Origin: an uncultured Prevotellaceae bacterium
GTDB lineage: Bacteria > Bacteroidota > Bacteroidia > Bacteroidales > Bacteroidaceae
DNA: 64,000 bases
NCBI GenBank assembly: GCA_947303855.1
Contig: CAMYZO010000003.1
Span: 1 to 64,000 of the forward strand
Direction: 5' to 3'
In this document: positions 8,280 to 17,076 of the stretch, in pieces
Layout of the letters: every line of letters begins with the position of its first letter
Numbering within the stretch: position 1 is the stretch's first letter
Position numbers and translations under genes: made by a program
The notes under the pieces: generated by a model
The model's database searches: none
What the model saw: the letters and a program-made list of their open reading frames with translations, nothing else
What the model was told of the DNA's origin: nothing

Positions 8280-9257
8280 ATGAAACCATACAAGTTTGAG
8301 CCTTATCTGAAGACAACTCTCTGGGGGGGCTATCAGATAGCACCCTTCAAGGGCATTTTTACGGCTCAGCCCAACATCGGCGAGAGCTGGGAGATTAGTG
8401 GCGTACCCGGACATGAGAGCGTGGCTATAGAACGCGGCCTCATTGACGACGTCGACGTGGGCCTGACGCTGACTGAACTGATTGACAAGTACAAGGGACT
8501 GCTGGTGGGCCAGAAGGTCTACAAGAAGTACGGTAACAAGTTCCCGCTGCTGGTGAAGTTCATCGACTCGCGCCAGGACCTCTCCGTACAGGTACACCCC
8601 GACGACAAGCTGGCCATGGAGCGTCACGGCTGCGCCGGCAAAACCGAGATGTGGTATGTCATCAAGAGTGATGTCGGCTCGAAAATCTACGCCGGTCTGA
8701 AGAAGAACATCACCCCCGACGACTACGAGCAGCTGGCCACGGCTGAGCCCGTGAACGGCCACTCGCCCATGCAGGACGTCATTGCCACCCACGAGGCCCA
8801 CGACGGCGACCTGTACTTCCTGCCTGCCGGCCGTCTGCATGCCATCGGTGCCGGCAACTTCCTGGCGGAGATTCAGGAAACGTCAGACATTACCTACCGC
8901 GTCTACGACTTCGGGCGCAAGGATGCCCATGGCAATCCCCGCGAACTGCATATTGAACAGGCCAAAGACGCCATCGACTACCGTGTGTGGCCGGAGTACC
9001 GCACGTCATACGACTCGACGAAGCCCATCTCGCAACTCATCAACTGCCCCCACTTCGTTGTCCACCGCGTCGTCGTGCAGGTGGCGTCGCAGGTGGATTT
9101 CCACTGCGACTCCTTCGTGGTGGTGATGTGCCTGTGGGGCGAGGCCAATATCAACGGCATCAGCATCCGCCAGGGCGAGACCATCCTGGTGCCGGCCAGC
9201 GAGAACGTGCTTTACATCTTCGGTAACGCCTCGTTCCTGACGGCCACTATCGGCTGA
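8280..9257 (+). CDS. manA: Mannose-6-phosphate isomerase, class I
   Basis: A 325-residue zinc-dependent type I phosphomannose isomerase that interconverts mannose 6-phosphate and fructose 6-phosphate, feeding GDP-sugar and glycan synthesis. The cupin metal site is visible: QVHPDD (about 103-108), KTEMWYV (about 121-127), and LPAGRLHAIGAG (about 181-192), followed by ETSDITYRVYDFGR. The start MKPYKFEPYLKTTLWGG is typical of the short bacterial form. The gene is first in a possible operon with prmC, recX and comF, with 5 bp before prmC. Confidence 0.95.
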   Translation: MKPYKFEPYLKTTLWGGYQIAPFKGIFTAQPNIGESWEISGVPGHESVAIERGLIDDVDVGLTLTELIDKYKGLLVGQKVYKKYGNKFPLLVKFIDSRQDLSVQVHPDDKLAMERHGCAGKTEMWYVIKSDVGSKIYAGLKKNITPDDYEQLATAEPVNGHSPMQDVIATHEAHDGDLYFLPAGRLHAIGAGNFLAEIQETSDITYRVYDFGRKDAHGNPRELHIEQAKDAIDYRVWPEYRTSYDSTKPISQLINCPHFVVHRVVVQVASQVDFHCDSFVVVMCLWGEANINGISIRQGETILVPASENVLYIFGNASFLTATIG

Positions 9258-9262
9258 CGGTT

Positions 9263-10102
9263 ATGGTGACGGCGTATCGGGAACTGTGGCGCCGACTGGC
9301 GGGACTGTATGACGAGGGCGAGGCAAAGGCCGTCGTCAGACTGCTGTTAGAGACGGCCTTTGGCATGACGTGGACGGATATAGCCTGCGGCGACTTCGAC
9401 CGTCTGACAGCAGAACAGCTGGCGGAACTGGAGCAGATGATGCTGAGGCTGCAGGCGGGCGAACCCGTCCAGTATGTCCTGGGCGTGGCCGAGTTCTGCG
9501 GCCGTCTGTTCCATGTGGCGCCGGGCGTGCTGATACCCAGGCCAGAGACCGAGGAGCTGTGCCGGTGGGTGATAGAGAGTAGGGGAGAGGGCCGCGGATG
9601 CCGTGTGCTCGACATTGGGACGGGCAGCGGCTGCATCGCCTGTACGCTGGCTGCCGCATGGCCTGAGGCCCGGGTGACGGCGTGGGATATCTCTGCCGAA
9701 GCACTCAGCATAGCCTGTACGAACGCCAAACGTACCGGTGTTAACGTGTCGTTTGAGCAGGTCGATGCGCTGTACGCCCCCCTCGGCTCACAATATGACA
9801 TCATCGTCAGCAACCCGCCCTATATCTGCGAACAGGAGAAGGCCGACATGGAAAGTCGCGTCACCGACCATGAGCCGGCGCTGGCCTTGTTTGTCCCCGA
9901 CGACGACCCGCTGCTGTTCTATAGGGCCATTGCCGACTACGCCCGCCGGGCCCTGCGGCCGGGCGGTGGTCTCTATTTCGAGATTAACCCCCTTTACTGT
10001 GAACCACTGGAACAGCTGCTTGCCGAACGAGGCTTCACGGCGGTAGAGAGCCGGTCCGACCAGTTTGGAAAGATACGTTTCACAAAAGCCATACAGCCAT
10101 GA
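9263..10102 (+). CDS. prmC: Release factor N5-glutamine methyltransferase
   Basis: A 279-residue SAM-dependent methyltransferase that modifies the GGQ glutamine of the peptide-chain release factors. The N-terminal helical domain spans about 1-90. The methyltransferase core has the SAM loop VLDIGTGSGCIA (about 114-125) and the catalytic NPPYI (about 190-194). The ATG at 9263 lies 5 bp after manA. The stop overlaps the recX start (ATGA). Confidence 0.95.
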   Translation: MVTAYRELWRRLAGLYDEGEAKAVVRLLLETAFGMTWTDIACGDFDRLTAEQLAELEQMMLRLQAGEPVQYVLGVAEFCGRLFHVAPGVLIPRPETEELCRWVIESRGEGRGCRVLDIGTGSGCIACTLAAAWPEARVTAWDISAEALSIACTNAKRTGVNVSFEQVDALYAPLGSQYDIIVSNPPYICEQEKADMESRVTDHEPALALFVPDDDPLLFYRAIADYARRALRPGGGLYFEINPLYCEPLEQLLAERGFTAVESRSDQFGKIRFTKAIQP

Positions 10103-10581
10103 AGGAAGTAACCGAACAGGACGCTTATCTGCAACTGGCCCAGCTCTGCGCCCGTAGCGAGCACTGTCAGCATGATTTGCTGGAGAAGATGCGGAAATGG
10201 GAGATGACCGACGAGGCGCAGGCCCGCGTCATGGAGCGTCTTGTCAACGAGCGCTATGTGGATGATGAGCGCTATGCCCGCGCCTTTGTCCTCGACAAGG
10301 TGCAGTACAATAAATGGGGTCGCCGCAAGGTGGAGCAGGCACTTTGGATGAAACATATCGATGATGACATACGCCAGCGGGCCCTTGACGCGGTGGACGT
10401 CAGTACCTATATTAATATACTGAAGCCCCTGCTGAAGCAGAAACGGCGCAGCACGAAGGCCGCCAGCGAATATGAACTGAACCAGAAGCTGGTGAGGTTT
10501 GCCCTCGGCCGTGGCTTTACGTTCGACATTATCCGCCAGTGTATAGACGGCGACGTTGACGAGATGGATGAGAAAGATTAG
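10099..10581 (+). CDS. recX: Regulatory protein RecX
   Basis: A 160-residue RecX-family protein, which in other bacteria binds RecA filaments and limits their activity. It is made of three-helix repeats; recognisable parts include LVNERYVDDERYARAFV and KWGRRKVEQALWMKHI. The start overlaps prmC by 4 bp and the end overlaps comF by 14 bp, so the three genes are clearly translated together. recA is not in the window. Confidence 0.9.
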   Translation: MKEVTEQDAYLQLAQLCARSEHCQHDLLEKMRKWEMTDEAQARVMERLVNERYVDDERYARAFVLDKVQYNKWGRRKVEQALWMKHIDDDIRQRALDAVDVSTYINILKPLLKQKRRSTKAASEYELNQKLVRFALGRGFTFDIIRQCIDGDVDEMDEKD

Positions 10582-11266
10582 TTCCTGGCTGCGGTTGCTC
10601 GACCTGCTGGCACCGCGCCTCTGCGTCGCGTGTGGCCGGCGGCTGTCGCCCACGGAAGAGGTCGTCTGTGCGCCATGCAACCTGCACCTGCCGCGAACGG
10701 GCTTCCAGTATTGTGCCAGCGACAATGTGATGGCCCGCCTCTTCTGGGGCGTCATACCCGTGGAGCGGGCTGCCGCCTTCTTCTATTATGAGGCAGGGTC
10801 CAATACCAGCGACATACTCTACGACCTGAAGTACCACGACCACCCGGAGATTGGGGTGGAGATGGGACGTCTCATGGCACACGAGTTTGCCGGGACGGGC
10901 TTTTTCGACGGCATCGACCTGATGGTGCCAGTGCCGCTGGCACGTAAACGGCAGCGGCAGCGTGGCTATAATCAAAGCCGTTGCCTGGCTGAGGGTGTCA
11001 GTCAGGCAACGGGTATTACGGTCAACAGTCATGTTGTACGCCGCACAAGTTTTGTGAAGAGTCAGACGCAGATGCGGCGCCGGGAGCGTCAGGAGAATGT
11101 TGAGGGGGTCTTCGAACTGAAGGATCCCGCCAGCGTGAGTGGCAGGCACATCCTGCTGGTTGACGATGTCGTTACTACAGGTGCTACGATGACGGCCTGT
11201 GCGCTTGAACTGCTGAAGGCCGGAGGCGTCAGGCTGAGCCTGCTCGCACTGGGTTTTGCCAAATAG
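10568..11266 (+). CDS. ComF family phosphoribosyltransferase-like protein
   Basis: A 232-residue ComF/GntX-type protein. The N-terminus has a zinc-finger-like pair, CVACGRRL and CAPC (about 18-43). The C-terminus has the type I phosphoribosyltransferase PRPP loop LLVDDVVTTGATMTAC (about 196-211). ComF proteins take part in DNA uptake in competent bacteria; in Bacteroidales the role is uncertain. The ORF track starts at a TTG (10556); the ATG at 10568 (MRKISSWLRLLD) is preferred. Confidence 0.9.
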   Translation: MRKISSWLRLLDLLAPRLCVACGRRLSPTEEVVCAPCNLHLPRTGFQYCASDNVMARLFWGVIPVERAAAFFYYEAGSNTSDILYDLKYHDHPEIGVEMGRLMAHEFAGTGFFDGIDLMVPVPLARKRQRQRGYNQSRCLAEGVSQATGITVNSHVVRRTSFVKSQTQMRRRERQENVEGVFELKDPASVSGRHILLVDDVVTTGATMTACALELLKAGGVRLSLLALGFAK

Positions 11267-11271
11267 CAGCC

Positions 11272-11997
11272 TTAGAAGCTGATGCGACGGCTAAGCATGA
11301 TGTAGCCTACACGGCGCTTCTGTACATCGCTGTTGAGCATGTTGTGCAGGGGCATTGAGAACTGCAGGGTTGTAGACGAATGGTCGCCTTTGTCGAAGAA
11401 GTTGAAGGCGAAGTCAAGACCCAGGCCTTCTTTCAGCTGCTTCTTGTCGGCACTCTTGCCGTTGTAGCGGCAGCCCGTCACGATATCATAGAACACGCCG
11501 GCCTCCAGCGAGCGTTGCTTGCTGCCCAGGACGATGCCGGCACGGGGCTGGAAGTAGAAACCGCGCAGGTTGTCGTCGGTAGCCTTGTAGACAATCTCCT
11601 GACTCTTGAAATAGGCACCGGCATAGAAACCTATGGGCGAGGGCTGCCATGAGGCGTCAATACCGATGGCGTAATCGCCCAGGTACTTGAAGGGGTTGCT
11701 GAAGGCGCGGTGGTAGGGACCATAGATGTTCAAGGGGTCGTCGAAGCCGCTTTTCTGCATACCGATGGGGAACACGATGTCGGCCATGGGCAAAATGCGA
11801 TCCATGGTCAGCGAATCATCGCTGTCTTCAAAGAGCATGTCGGTGATAACCACGTTGGCAACATCAACCAGGAGAGCTGAGAAATAGTTGGTAGTACGGA
11901 AGCGGGTGTTCAGCGACCAGTTGCTACGCTCGTCTTGAGCCGACACGTTGAGTGTCAGGGTGGTGGCCAGGAGGGCCAGTGCAATAAGTTTTTTCAT
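11272..11997 (-). CDS. Exported protein, possibly an outer-membrane beta-barrel
   Basis: A 241-residue protein with a clean signal peptide, MKKLIALALLATTLTLNVSA before QDER. The mature part has alternating hydrophobic and polar stretches and many aromatic residues (for example IGFYAGAYFKSQEIVYKA and RRVGYIMLSRRISF at the very end). An aromatic or hydrophobic final strand ending in Phe is typical of outer-membrane beta-barrels. I do not recognise a named family. It stands alone on the - strand between comF (convergent, 5-bp gap) and pyrE (divergent). Confidence 0.75.
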   Translation of the reverse strand: MKKLIALALLATTLTLNVSAQDERSNWSLNTRFRTTNYFSALLVDVANVVITDMLFEDSDDSLTMDRILPMADIVFPIGMQKSGFDDPLNIYGPYHRAFSNPFKYLGDYAIGIDASWQPSPIGFYAGAYFKSQEIVYKATDDNLRGFYFQPRAGIVLGSKQRSLEAGVFYDIVTGCRYNGKSADKKQLKEGLGLDFAFNFFDKGDHSSTTLQFSMPLHNMLNSDVQKRRVGYIMLSRRISF

Positions 11998-12029
11998 TTC
12001 TTCCTTTTCGTAAGTTCACAAATTTTGTG

Positions 12030-12037
12030 CAAAGTTA
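12030..12037 (-). promoter_or_regulatory. -7 box of the exported protein gene
   Basis: On the - strand TAACTTTG matches TAnnTTTG, about 32 bases before the ATG at 11997. Confidence 0.5.
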
Positions 12038-12142
12038 AGCATAAATATTGTAATGGTGGGTTCTTTTTACGAAAATTAACACGGCGGGCGCCTTTTGCCG
12101 ACGATTTGTGGGCTATTTTTTTGCCGTTCGCCCAATTATTCG

Positions 12143-12150
12143 TAAATTTG
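12143..12150 (+). promoter_or_regulatory. -7 box of pyrE
   Basis: TAAATTTG matches TAnnTTTG, 20 bases before the pyrE ATG at 12171. Confidence 0.55.
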
Positions 12151-12170
12151 CAGCGCAAAGCAAGTTTATT

Positions 12171-12806
12171 ATGGAAAGTATCAAGCATCAATTCGCCCGC
12201 AAGCTGATGGACATCAAGGCCATCAAGCTGCAACCCAGCGAACCCTTTACATGGGCCAGCGGCTGGAAGTCACCTATTTATACTGATAACCGCAAGACAC
12301 TGGCATTCCCCAGTGTACGCTCGTTTGTAAAGCTGGCCCTGTGCCACACCATCCTCGAGCAGTTCCCCGAGGCTGAGGCGGTGGCAGGTGTTGCCACGGG
12401 AGCCATTGCCCAGGGCGCACTGGTGGCCGACGAGCTGGGACTACCCTACTGCTACGTCCGTCCGAAGCCGAAGGACCACGGCATGGGCAATCAGGTGGAA
12501 GGCGAGATAGCCAAGGGCGCAAAGGTGGTGGTGGTCGAAGACCTTATCTCTACCGGCGGCTCCAGCCTGAAGGCTGTCGAGGCACTCCGCCAGTACGGTG
12601 TTGAGGTGATAGGCATGGTAGCCTCGTTCACCTACGGTTTCCCCGTGGCTGAGGAGGCCTTCAAGGCAGCCGGCGTTAGGCTGGTGACGCTGAGCAACTA
12701 CGACGCCGTCATCGAGGAGGCTGCCAAGACGGGTTATATCAAGGAGGACGAAAAGGCCGTGCTGGCCGAGTGGCGCAAGTCACCCTCAACATGGAAACAA
12801 GAATAA
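12171..12806 (+). CDS. pyrE: Orotate phosphoribosyltransferase
   Basis: A 211-residue enzyme that joins orotate to PRPP to make OMP in pyrimidine synthesis. It shows the family start FTWASGWKSPIYTDNRK (about 24-40), the catalytic loop RPKPKDHGMGNQVEG, and the PRPP-binding VVVVEDLISTGGSSL (about 120-134). The ORF track reaches back to 12108, but the promoter lies inside that extension, so the ATG at 12171 (MESIKHQFARKLMD) is the real start. The following SRPBCC-like gene begins 15 bp later. Confidence 0.95.
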   Translation: MESIKHQFARKLMDIKAIKLQPSEPFTWASGWKSPIYTDNRKTLAFPSVRSFVKLALCHTILEQFPEAEAVAGVATGAIAQGALVADELGLPYCYVRPKPKDHGMGNQVEGEIAKGAKVVVVEDLISTGGSSLKAVEALRQYGVEVIGMVASFTYGFPVAEEAFKAAGVRLVTLSNYDAVIEEAAKTGYIKEDEKAVLAEWRKSPSTWKQE

Positions 12807-12821
12807 GTGGGGGGCGCGAAT

Positions 12822-13253
12822 ATGGGACTATTTGACAATACAACAAAGTTTGAGAGTAGCGTGAAGCAGATTCCCTACTCGCAGGAGGCCGTCTATCGTA
12901 ACATCTGCGACCTGCGCAACCTGGAGAAGGTGCGCGACCGCGTGCCTGCCGACAAGGTGCAGGACTTTGCCTTCGACGAGGACACCGTGAGCCTGAACGT
13001 ACAGCCCGTGGGCGAACTCAAGTTGCGCATCATTGAGCGAGAGGAACCGAAGTGCGTGAAGTTTGAGACGGCACAGTCGCCAGTACCCTTCAACGTATGG
13101 ATACAGGTGTTGCCTGTCACCGAGACGACAAGCAAGATGAAGGTCACCGTCAAGGCCGAGCTGAACCCCTTCATCAAGGGCATGGTCAGCGGCCCGCTAC
13201 AGGATGGTGTGGAGAAGATTGCCGATGCACTGGCACAGATACCGTATGAATAA
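12822..13253 (+). CDS. SRPBCC/polyketide cyclase-like protein
   Basis: A 143-residue protein, likely of the SRPBCC (START-like) ligand-binding superfamily. The sequence begins MGLFDNTTKFESSVKQIPYS, followed by the helix VYRNICDLRNLEKVRDRVP, strands with EREEPKCVKFETAQSPVPFNVWIQV and a long C-terminal helix. This layout matches the helix-grip fold. The substrate is unknown. The ORF track starts at a GTG next to the pyrE stop; the ATG at 12822 is more likely. It lies between pyrE and argH on the same strand and is probably co-transcribed. Confidence 0.75.
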   Translation: MGLFDNTTKFESSVKQIPYSQEAVYRNICDLRNLEKVRDRVPADKVQDFAFDEDTVSLNVQPVGELKLRIIEREEPKCVKFETAQSPVPFNVWIQVLPVTETTSKMKVTVKAELNPFIKGMVSGPLQDGVEKIADALAQIPYE

Positions 13254-13269
13254 GCAGGGGATTTAGACT

Positions 13270-14610
13270 ATGAAACTTTGGGAGAAGAATTTTGAAATCA
13301 ATAAAGAGATAGAACGGTTCACCGTGGGCCGTGACCGTGAGATGGACCTCTACCTGGCCAAGTACGACGTGCTGGGCTCCATGGCCCACATCACCATGCT
13401 GGAGTCGATAGGACTGATTGGCAAGGATGAACTGCCCGTGCTGCTCCGCGAGCTGAAGAGCATCTACGAACTGGCCGAGCGTGGCGAGTTCCAGATAGAG
13501 GACGACGTGGAGGATGTACACTCGCAGGTAGAGATGCTGCTCACCCGCCGTCTGGGCGACATGGGCAAGAAGATTCATTCTGGCCGCTCGCGCAACGACC
13601 AGGTGCTGGTAGACCTGAAGCTGTTTACCCGCCGACAGCTGATGGATGTAGCCGCCGAGGTGAAGAACCTGTTCGACGAGTTGCTGCAGAAGTCGGAGCA
13701 ATACAAAGGCGTGCTCATGCCGGGCTACACCCATCTGCAGGTGGCCATGCCCTCAAGCTTCGGACTGTGGTTCGGTGCCTACGCCGAGAGCCTCTGCGAC
13801 GACATGCTCTTCCTGCAGGCCGCCTACCGCATGACCAACCGCAACCCGCTGGGCTCGGCTGCCGGCTATGGCAGCTCGTTCCCCCTGAACCGCCAGATGA
13901 CTACCGACCTGCTGGGCTTCGACACCATGGACTACAACGTCGTCTATGCCCAGATGGGACGTGGCAAGATGGAGCGTAACGTGGCCTTCGCCCTGGCCTC
14001 CATCGCCGGCACGCTGGCCAAGCTGGCCTTCGACGCCTGTCTGTTCAACTCCCAGAACTTCGCCTTCGTGAAGCTGCCCAAGGAGTGTACCACGGGCAGC
14101 AGCATCATGCCGCACAAGAAGAACCCTGACGTCTTTGAACTGATACGTGCCAAGTGCAACAAGCTGCAGGCGCTGCCCCAGCAGGTGACGCTCATCATGA
14201 ACAACCTGCCCGTGGGCTACTTCCGCGACCTGCAGATTATCAAGGAGGTGTTCCTGCCGGCCTTCGACGAGCTGAAGGACTGTCTGCAGATGGCCGCCTA
14301 CATTATTAATAAGATAGAGGTGAACGACCACATCCTGGACAACCCGATGTACGACCCGATGTTCTCTGTCGAGGAGGTGAACCGCCTGGCCGCTGAGGGC
14401 ATGCCCTTCCGCGATGCCTACAAGAAGGTGGGCCTGGATATCGAGGCCGGACAGTTCAAGCCCAACAAGGACATCCACCACACCCACGAGGGCTCCATTG
14501 GCAACCTGTGCAACGACCGCATCGGTGCGCTCATGAAGCAGGTGATGGACGGTTTCCACTTTGAGCGCGTGAACGAGGCAGAACAGAAACTGCTGGAACA
14601 GGCATTATAA
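13270..14610 (+). CDS. argH: Argininosuccinate lyase
   Basis: A 446-residue enzyme that splits argininosuccinate to arginine and fumarate. The fumarase/aspartase superfamily signature is clear: GSSIMPHKKNPDVFELIR (about 277-294). The N-terminal conserved blocks are DVEDVHSQVEMLLTRRLG and HSGRSRNDQV (about 98-106), and the catalytic segment GYTHLQVAMPSSFGLW follows. The C-terminus is complete. Other arginine-synthesis genes are not nearby. Confidence 0.97.
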   Translation: MKLWEKNFEINKEIERFTVGRDREMDLYLAKYDVLGSMAHITMLESIGLIGKDELPVLLRELKSIYELAERGEFQIEDDVEDVHSQVEMLLTRRLGDMGKKIHSGRSRNDQVLVDLKLFTRRQLMDVAAEVKNLFDELLQKSEQYKGVLMPGYTHLQVAMPSSFGLWFGAYAESLCDDMLFLQAAYRMTNRNPLGSAAGYGSSFPLNRQMTTDLLGFDTMDYNVVYAQMGRGKMERNVAFALASIAGTLAKLAFDACLFNSQNFAFVKLPKECTTGSSIMPHKKNPDVFELIRAKCNKLQALPQQVTLIMNNLPVGYFRDLQIIKEVFLPAFDELKDCLQMAAYIINKIEVNDHILDNPMYDPMFSVEEVNRLAAEGMPFRDAYKKVGLDIEAGQFKPNKDIHHTHEGSIGNLCNDRIGALMKQVMDGFHFERVNEAEQKLLEQAL

Positions 14611-14613
14611 AGC

Positions 14614-14651
14614 ATGTTCGTATGTCTTTACGTAAAGTATGTTCGTATGTC
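14614..14651 (+). repeat. 13-bp direct repeat around a 12-bp palindrome at a gene start
   Basis: ATGTTCGTATGTC occurs at 14614-14626 and again at 14639-14651. Between and partly overlapping them is the palindrome CTTTACGTAAAG. The start codon of the next gene (14622) lies in the first copy. Confidence 0.7.
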
Positions 14652-15188
14652 GTGATTTCGGTGATGCTGTTGCTGTGTCAGGCCTGCAACGAGGAGAACA
14701 GCGTCTACCGCGACTATAAGTGCTACTTCGTCTTCGATATGTCCCTGCACCCCGCCCCCTGCCACCTGACATCGGCCATGGGCAATACCGGCCATTTCCT
14801 GATTGTCAAGGCCAAGCTGGCATCGGGCATCCGTCATATCGTCACCACCCGCAACTACGACCACGCCGAGGAGACCGTCAAGCTGTCGGCGGTGATAGAG
14901 AACCAGACCAGGTGCCTGTTGGGTGCCAATAACGCCATCATCATTGGACGGAGCAGCTATACCGGCCTGATCATGGCCTATGAGGGGCAGTGCGCTAACT
15001 GTTTGTCTGACTACGGCGGCACCAGCTACCCCCTGACATGGAGTGACAACGGTCAGCAACTGTATTGCAGCCACTGCAAGCGCAGCTACGATGTGAACAA
15101 CGGTACCGTGGCCTCGGGAGACCCCGGACGCCAGCTCTACACCTATAACGCCGCCTTCGACGGCACCCTTTTAAGGGCCTGGAACTAA
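14622..15188 (+). CDS. Lipoprotein with degenerate Rieske-like C-terminus
   Basis: A 188-residue protein with a lipoprotein-type signal peptide (MSLRKVCSYVVISVMLLL, probable lipidated Cys at 22). The C-terminal third resembles a Rieske 2Fe-2S fold in layout: a first metal loop, a second loop followed by RSYDVNNG, and a final strand with LYTYNAAFDGTLLRAW. True Rieske proteins bind iron with CxH and CxxH. Here the loops read CANC (124-127) and CSHC (149-152), so four Cys are in place instead. This would suit a zinc or rubredoxin-like site, or a disulfide pair. The function is unknown. The gene starts 11 bp after argH. Confidence 0.7.
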   Translation: MSLRKVCSYVVISVMLLLCQACNEENSVYRDYKCYFVFDMSLHPAPCHLTSAMGNTGHFLIVKAKLASGIRHIVTTRNYDHAEETVKLSAVIENQTRCLLGANNAIIIGRSSYTGLIMAYEGQCANCLSDYGGTSYPLTWSDNGQQLYCSHCKRSYDVNNGTVASGDPGRQLYTYNAAFDGTLLRAWN

Positions 15189-15214
15189 TTCAGTATCTTA
15201 AATTGTGTAAAAGT

Positions 15215-15246
15215 TTTGGCAGTTACATAAATAAACACTACCTTTG
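15215..15246 (+). promoter_or_regulatory. Promoter of tRNA-Leu
   Basis: TTTG (15215-15218), 20 bases of spacing and TACCTTTG (15239-15246) make an almost ideal Bacteroidetes -33/-7 promoter, ending 25 bases before the tRNA. Confidence 0.75.
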
Positions 15247-15271
15247 CAACGCTTTTTATAAAAGCTGGCAA

Positions 15272-15357
15272 GCCGCAATGGTGGAATTGGTAGACACGAG
15301 GGACTTAAAATCCCTTGGCCAGTGATGGCTGTGCGGGTTCGAGTCCCGCTCGCGGCA
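15272..15357 (+). tRNA. tRNA-Leu (UAA anticodon)
   Basis: An 86-base class II tRNA. The acceptor strands GCCGCAA and TCGCGGC pair with one A-C mismatch, the anticodon stem AGGGA/TCCCT encloses the loop CTTAAAA with anticodon TAA, there is a long variable arm, and the T arm contains GGTTCGAGTCC. The 3' CCA is not encoded. It has its own promoter. Confidence 0.95.
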
Positions 15358-15371
15358 CGAGAGAATTATTC

Positions 15372-15387
15372 TATAAAACGTTTTATA
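15372..15387. other. 16-bp perfect palindrome between tRNA-Leu and the next start codon
   Basis: TATAAAACGTTTTATA is perfectly self-complementary and ends 3 bases before the ATG at 15391. It could be an operator or a weak hairpin over the translation start. Confidence 0.7.
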
Positions 15388-15390
15388 AAG

Positions 15391-17070
15391 ATGCCAAAAA
15401 ATTATTTTGTTCTTTTGTCGGGTGCAGCTCTTCTGCTTCTGACATCTTGTGGCGGCAAGTTAGGTCCTCTTTCTGCCGACAATTTTACCGTAACCCCCAA
15501 TCCCTTAGAGACACAGGTTGGTAAGGTGCCTGCAACCATTAACGGCACATTCCCTGAGAAGTACATGAAGAAGAAGGCAGTGGTGACCGTTACGCCAGAG
15601 TTGCGCTACGCCGACGGTCAGGTGGCCAAAGGACAGAGCACTACGTTCCAGGGCGAGAAGGTCTACGGTAACAACCAGACCATCCTCTACCGTACAGGTG
15701 GGCGCTATACCATGAAGACCTCGTTCGACTATCTGGACTGCAACAAGGCTGACATGTACCTGAAGTTCGTAGCCCGCGTAGGCACCAAGCCCATGTATGT
15801 GCCTGCCGTGAAGGTGGCTACAGGTGTGCTGGCCACTGGCGAGCTCTATAAGAAGACCCTCAAGTCGGCTCAGAGTGCCATTGCTCCCGATGCCTTCCAG
15901 CGTATCACCGCCCAGAAGCAGCAGGCCAGCGTCAACTTCCTCATCCAGCAGGCTACCCTGCGCCAGAGCGAGCTGAAGAACAACTCCGTGCAGGAGTTCG
16001 TCCGTCTGCTGGAGCAGATTAACAACGACCGTGAGGGTCTGAACCTGAAGGACGTCGAGGTGTCAGCCTATGCATCACCTGACGGTGGCTTCGACCTTAA
16101 CGACCGCCTGGCAGCACAACGCCAGCAGAACACACAGAAGTATGTGCAGCAGGAGCTGAAGAAGGCCAAGCTGGCCAACGCCGCCATTGATGCCAAATAT
16201 ACGGCTGAAGACTGGGATGGATTCCAGGAGCTGGTCAAGGCTTCCAATATCCAGGACAAGGACGTCATCCTGCGCGTACTCTCTATGTATAAGGATCCCC
16301 AGGAGCGTGAGCAGCAGATTAAGAATATCTCCAGTGCTTTCCGTGAACTGGCCGACGGCATCCTGCCCCAGCTGCGCCGTTCGCGCATGATCATCAACTA
16401 CGAGACCGTTGGTCGCAGCGACGAGCAGATTCTGCAGCAGCTGAAGGCCGACCCCGCTAAGCTGAGCGTCGAGGAACTGCTGTATGCCGCCACGCTGACT
16501 GACGATGTCGCCGCCAAGGAGGACATCTACAAGACCACTGCCCAGATTTATCCTAACGACGCACGTGCCCTGAACAACATCGCCGTTATGGAGTATGCCA
16601 AGGGTAACATGGACGCCGCCAAGAACTATATTGACCAGGCACAGAAGGTGAACAGCTCACTGCCTGAGGCTGCTGCCAACCTGGGTATGCTGGCACTGAC
16701 CAAGGGCGACATCCAGACTGCCGAGACCTATATCAGCAAGGCTACAGGTGCCAACGGACTGAACGAGGTGCTGGGTAACCTGAACCTGGCCAAGGGCAAC
16801 TATGCCCAGGCCGAGCAGGACTTCAACGACATCTACTCTAACAGCGCTGCCCTGGCTCAGATTCTGAACAAGAACTACGCATCGGCTGCCGTCACCCTTA
16901 AGTACGTGAAGAATCCTGATGCTACCACCGACTATCTGAAGGCTATCCTGTCGGCCCGCATGGGTAACAACACCGATGCCGCCGAAGCCCTGCGCTCAGC
17001 TATCCAGAAGGATGCTACCTACGCCAAGTACGCTGCCGGCGACCTGGAACTGCAGAAGGTGGCCAAGTAA
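15391..17070 (+). CDS. Lipoprotein with OmpA-like and TPR regions
   Basis: A 559-residue protein. The real start is the ATG at 15391 (MPKNYFVLLS), because the longer ORF runs back into the tRNA gene. The signal peptide ends in lipobox LTSC with Cys 20. Residues about 200-290 contain DVEVSAYASPDGGFDLNDRLAAQRQQNTQKYV, similar to the peptidoglycan-binding OmpA-like domain. The C-terminal 190 residues are tetratricopeptide-like repeats (NDARALNNIAVMEYAKGNMDAA, PEAAANLGMLALTKGDIQTAE). It is probably an outer-membrane-anchored scaffold, but no precise function can be given. The lipoprotein gene at 17077 follows 6 bp later. Confidence 0.8.
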   Translation: MPKNYFVLLSGAALLLLTSCGGKLGPLSADNFTVTPNPLETQVGKVPATINGTFPEKYMKKKAVVTVTPELRYADGQVAKGQSTTFQGEKVYGNNQTILYRTGGRYTMKTSFDYLDCNKADMYLKFVARVGTKPMYVPAVKVATGVLATGELYKKTLKSAQSAIAPDAFQRITAQKQQASVNFLIQQATLRQSELKNNSVQEFVRLLEQINNDREGLNLKDVEVSAYASPDGGFDLNDRLAAQRQQNTQKYVQQELKKAKLANAAIDAKYTAEDWDGFQELVKASNIQDKDVILRVLSMYKDPQEREQQIKNISSAFRELADGILPQLRRSRMIINYETVGRSDEQILQQLKADPAKLSVEELLYAATLTDDVAAKEDIYKTTAQIYPNDARALNNIAVMEYAKGNMDAAKNYIDQAQKVNSSLPEAAANLGMLALTKGDIQTAETYISKATGANGLNEVLGNLNLAKGNYAQAEQDFNDIYSNSAALAQILNKNYASAAVTLKYVKNPDATTDYLKAILSARMGNNTDAAEALRSAIQKDATYAKYAAGDLELQKVAK

Positions 17071-17076
17071 TACTTG

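Noticed and set aside
15315-15524. 69-residue ORF over the tRNA-Leu gene
   Set aside because: It overlaps the tRNA and the start of the lipoprotein gene in another frame.
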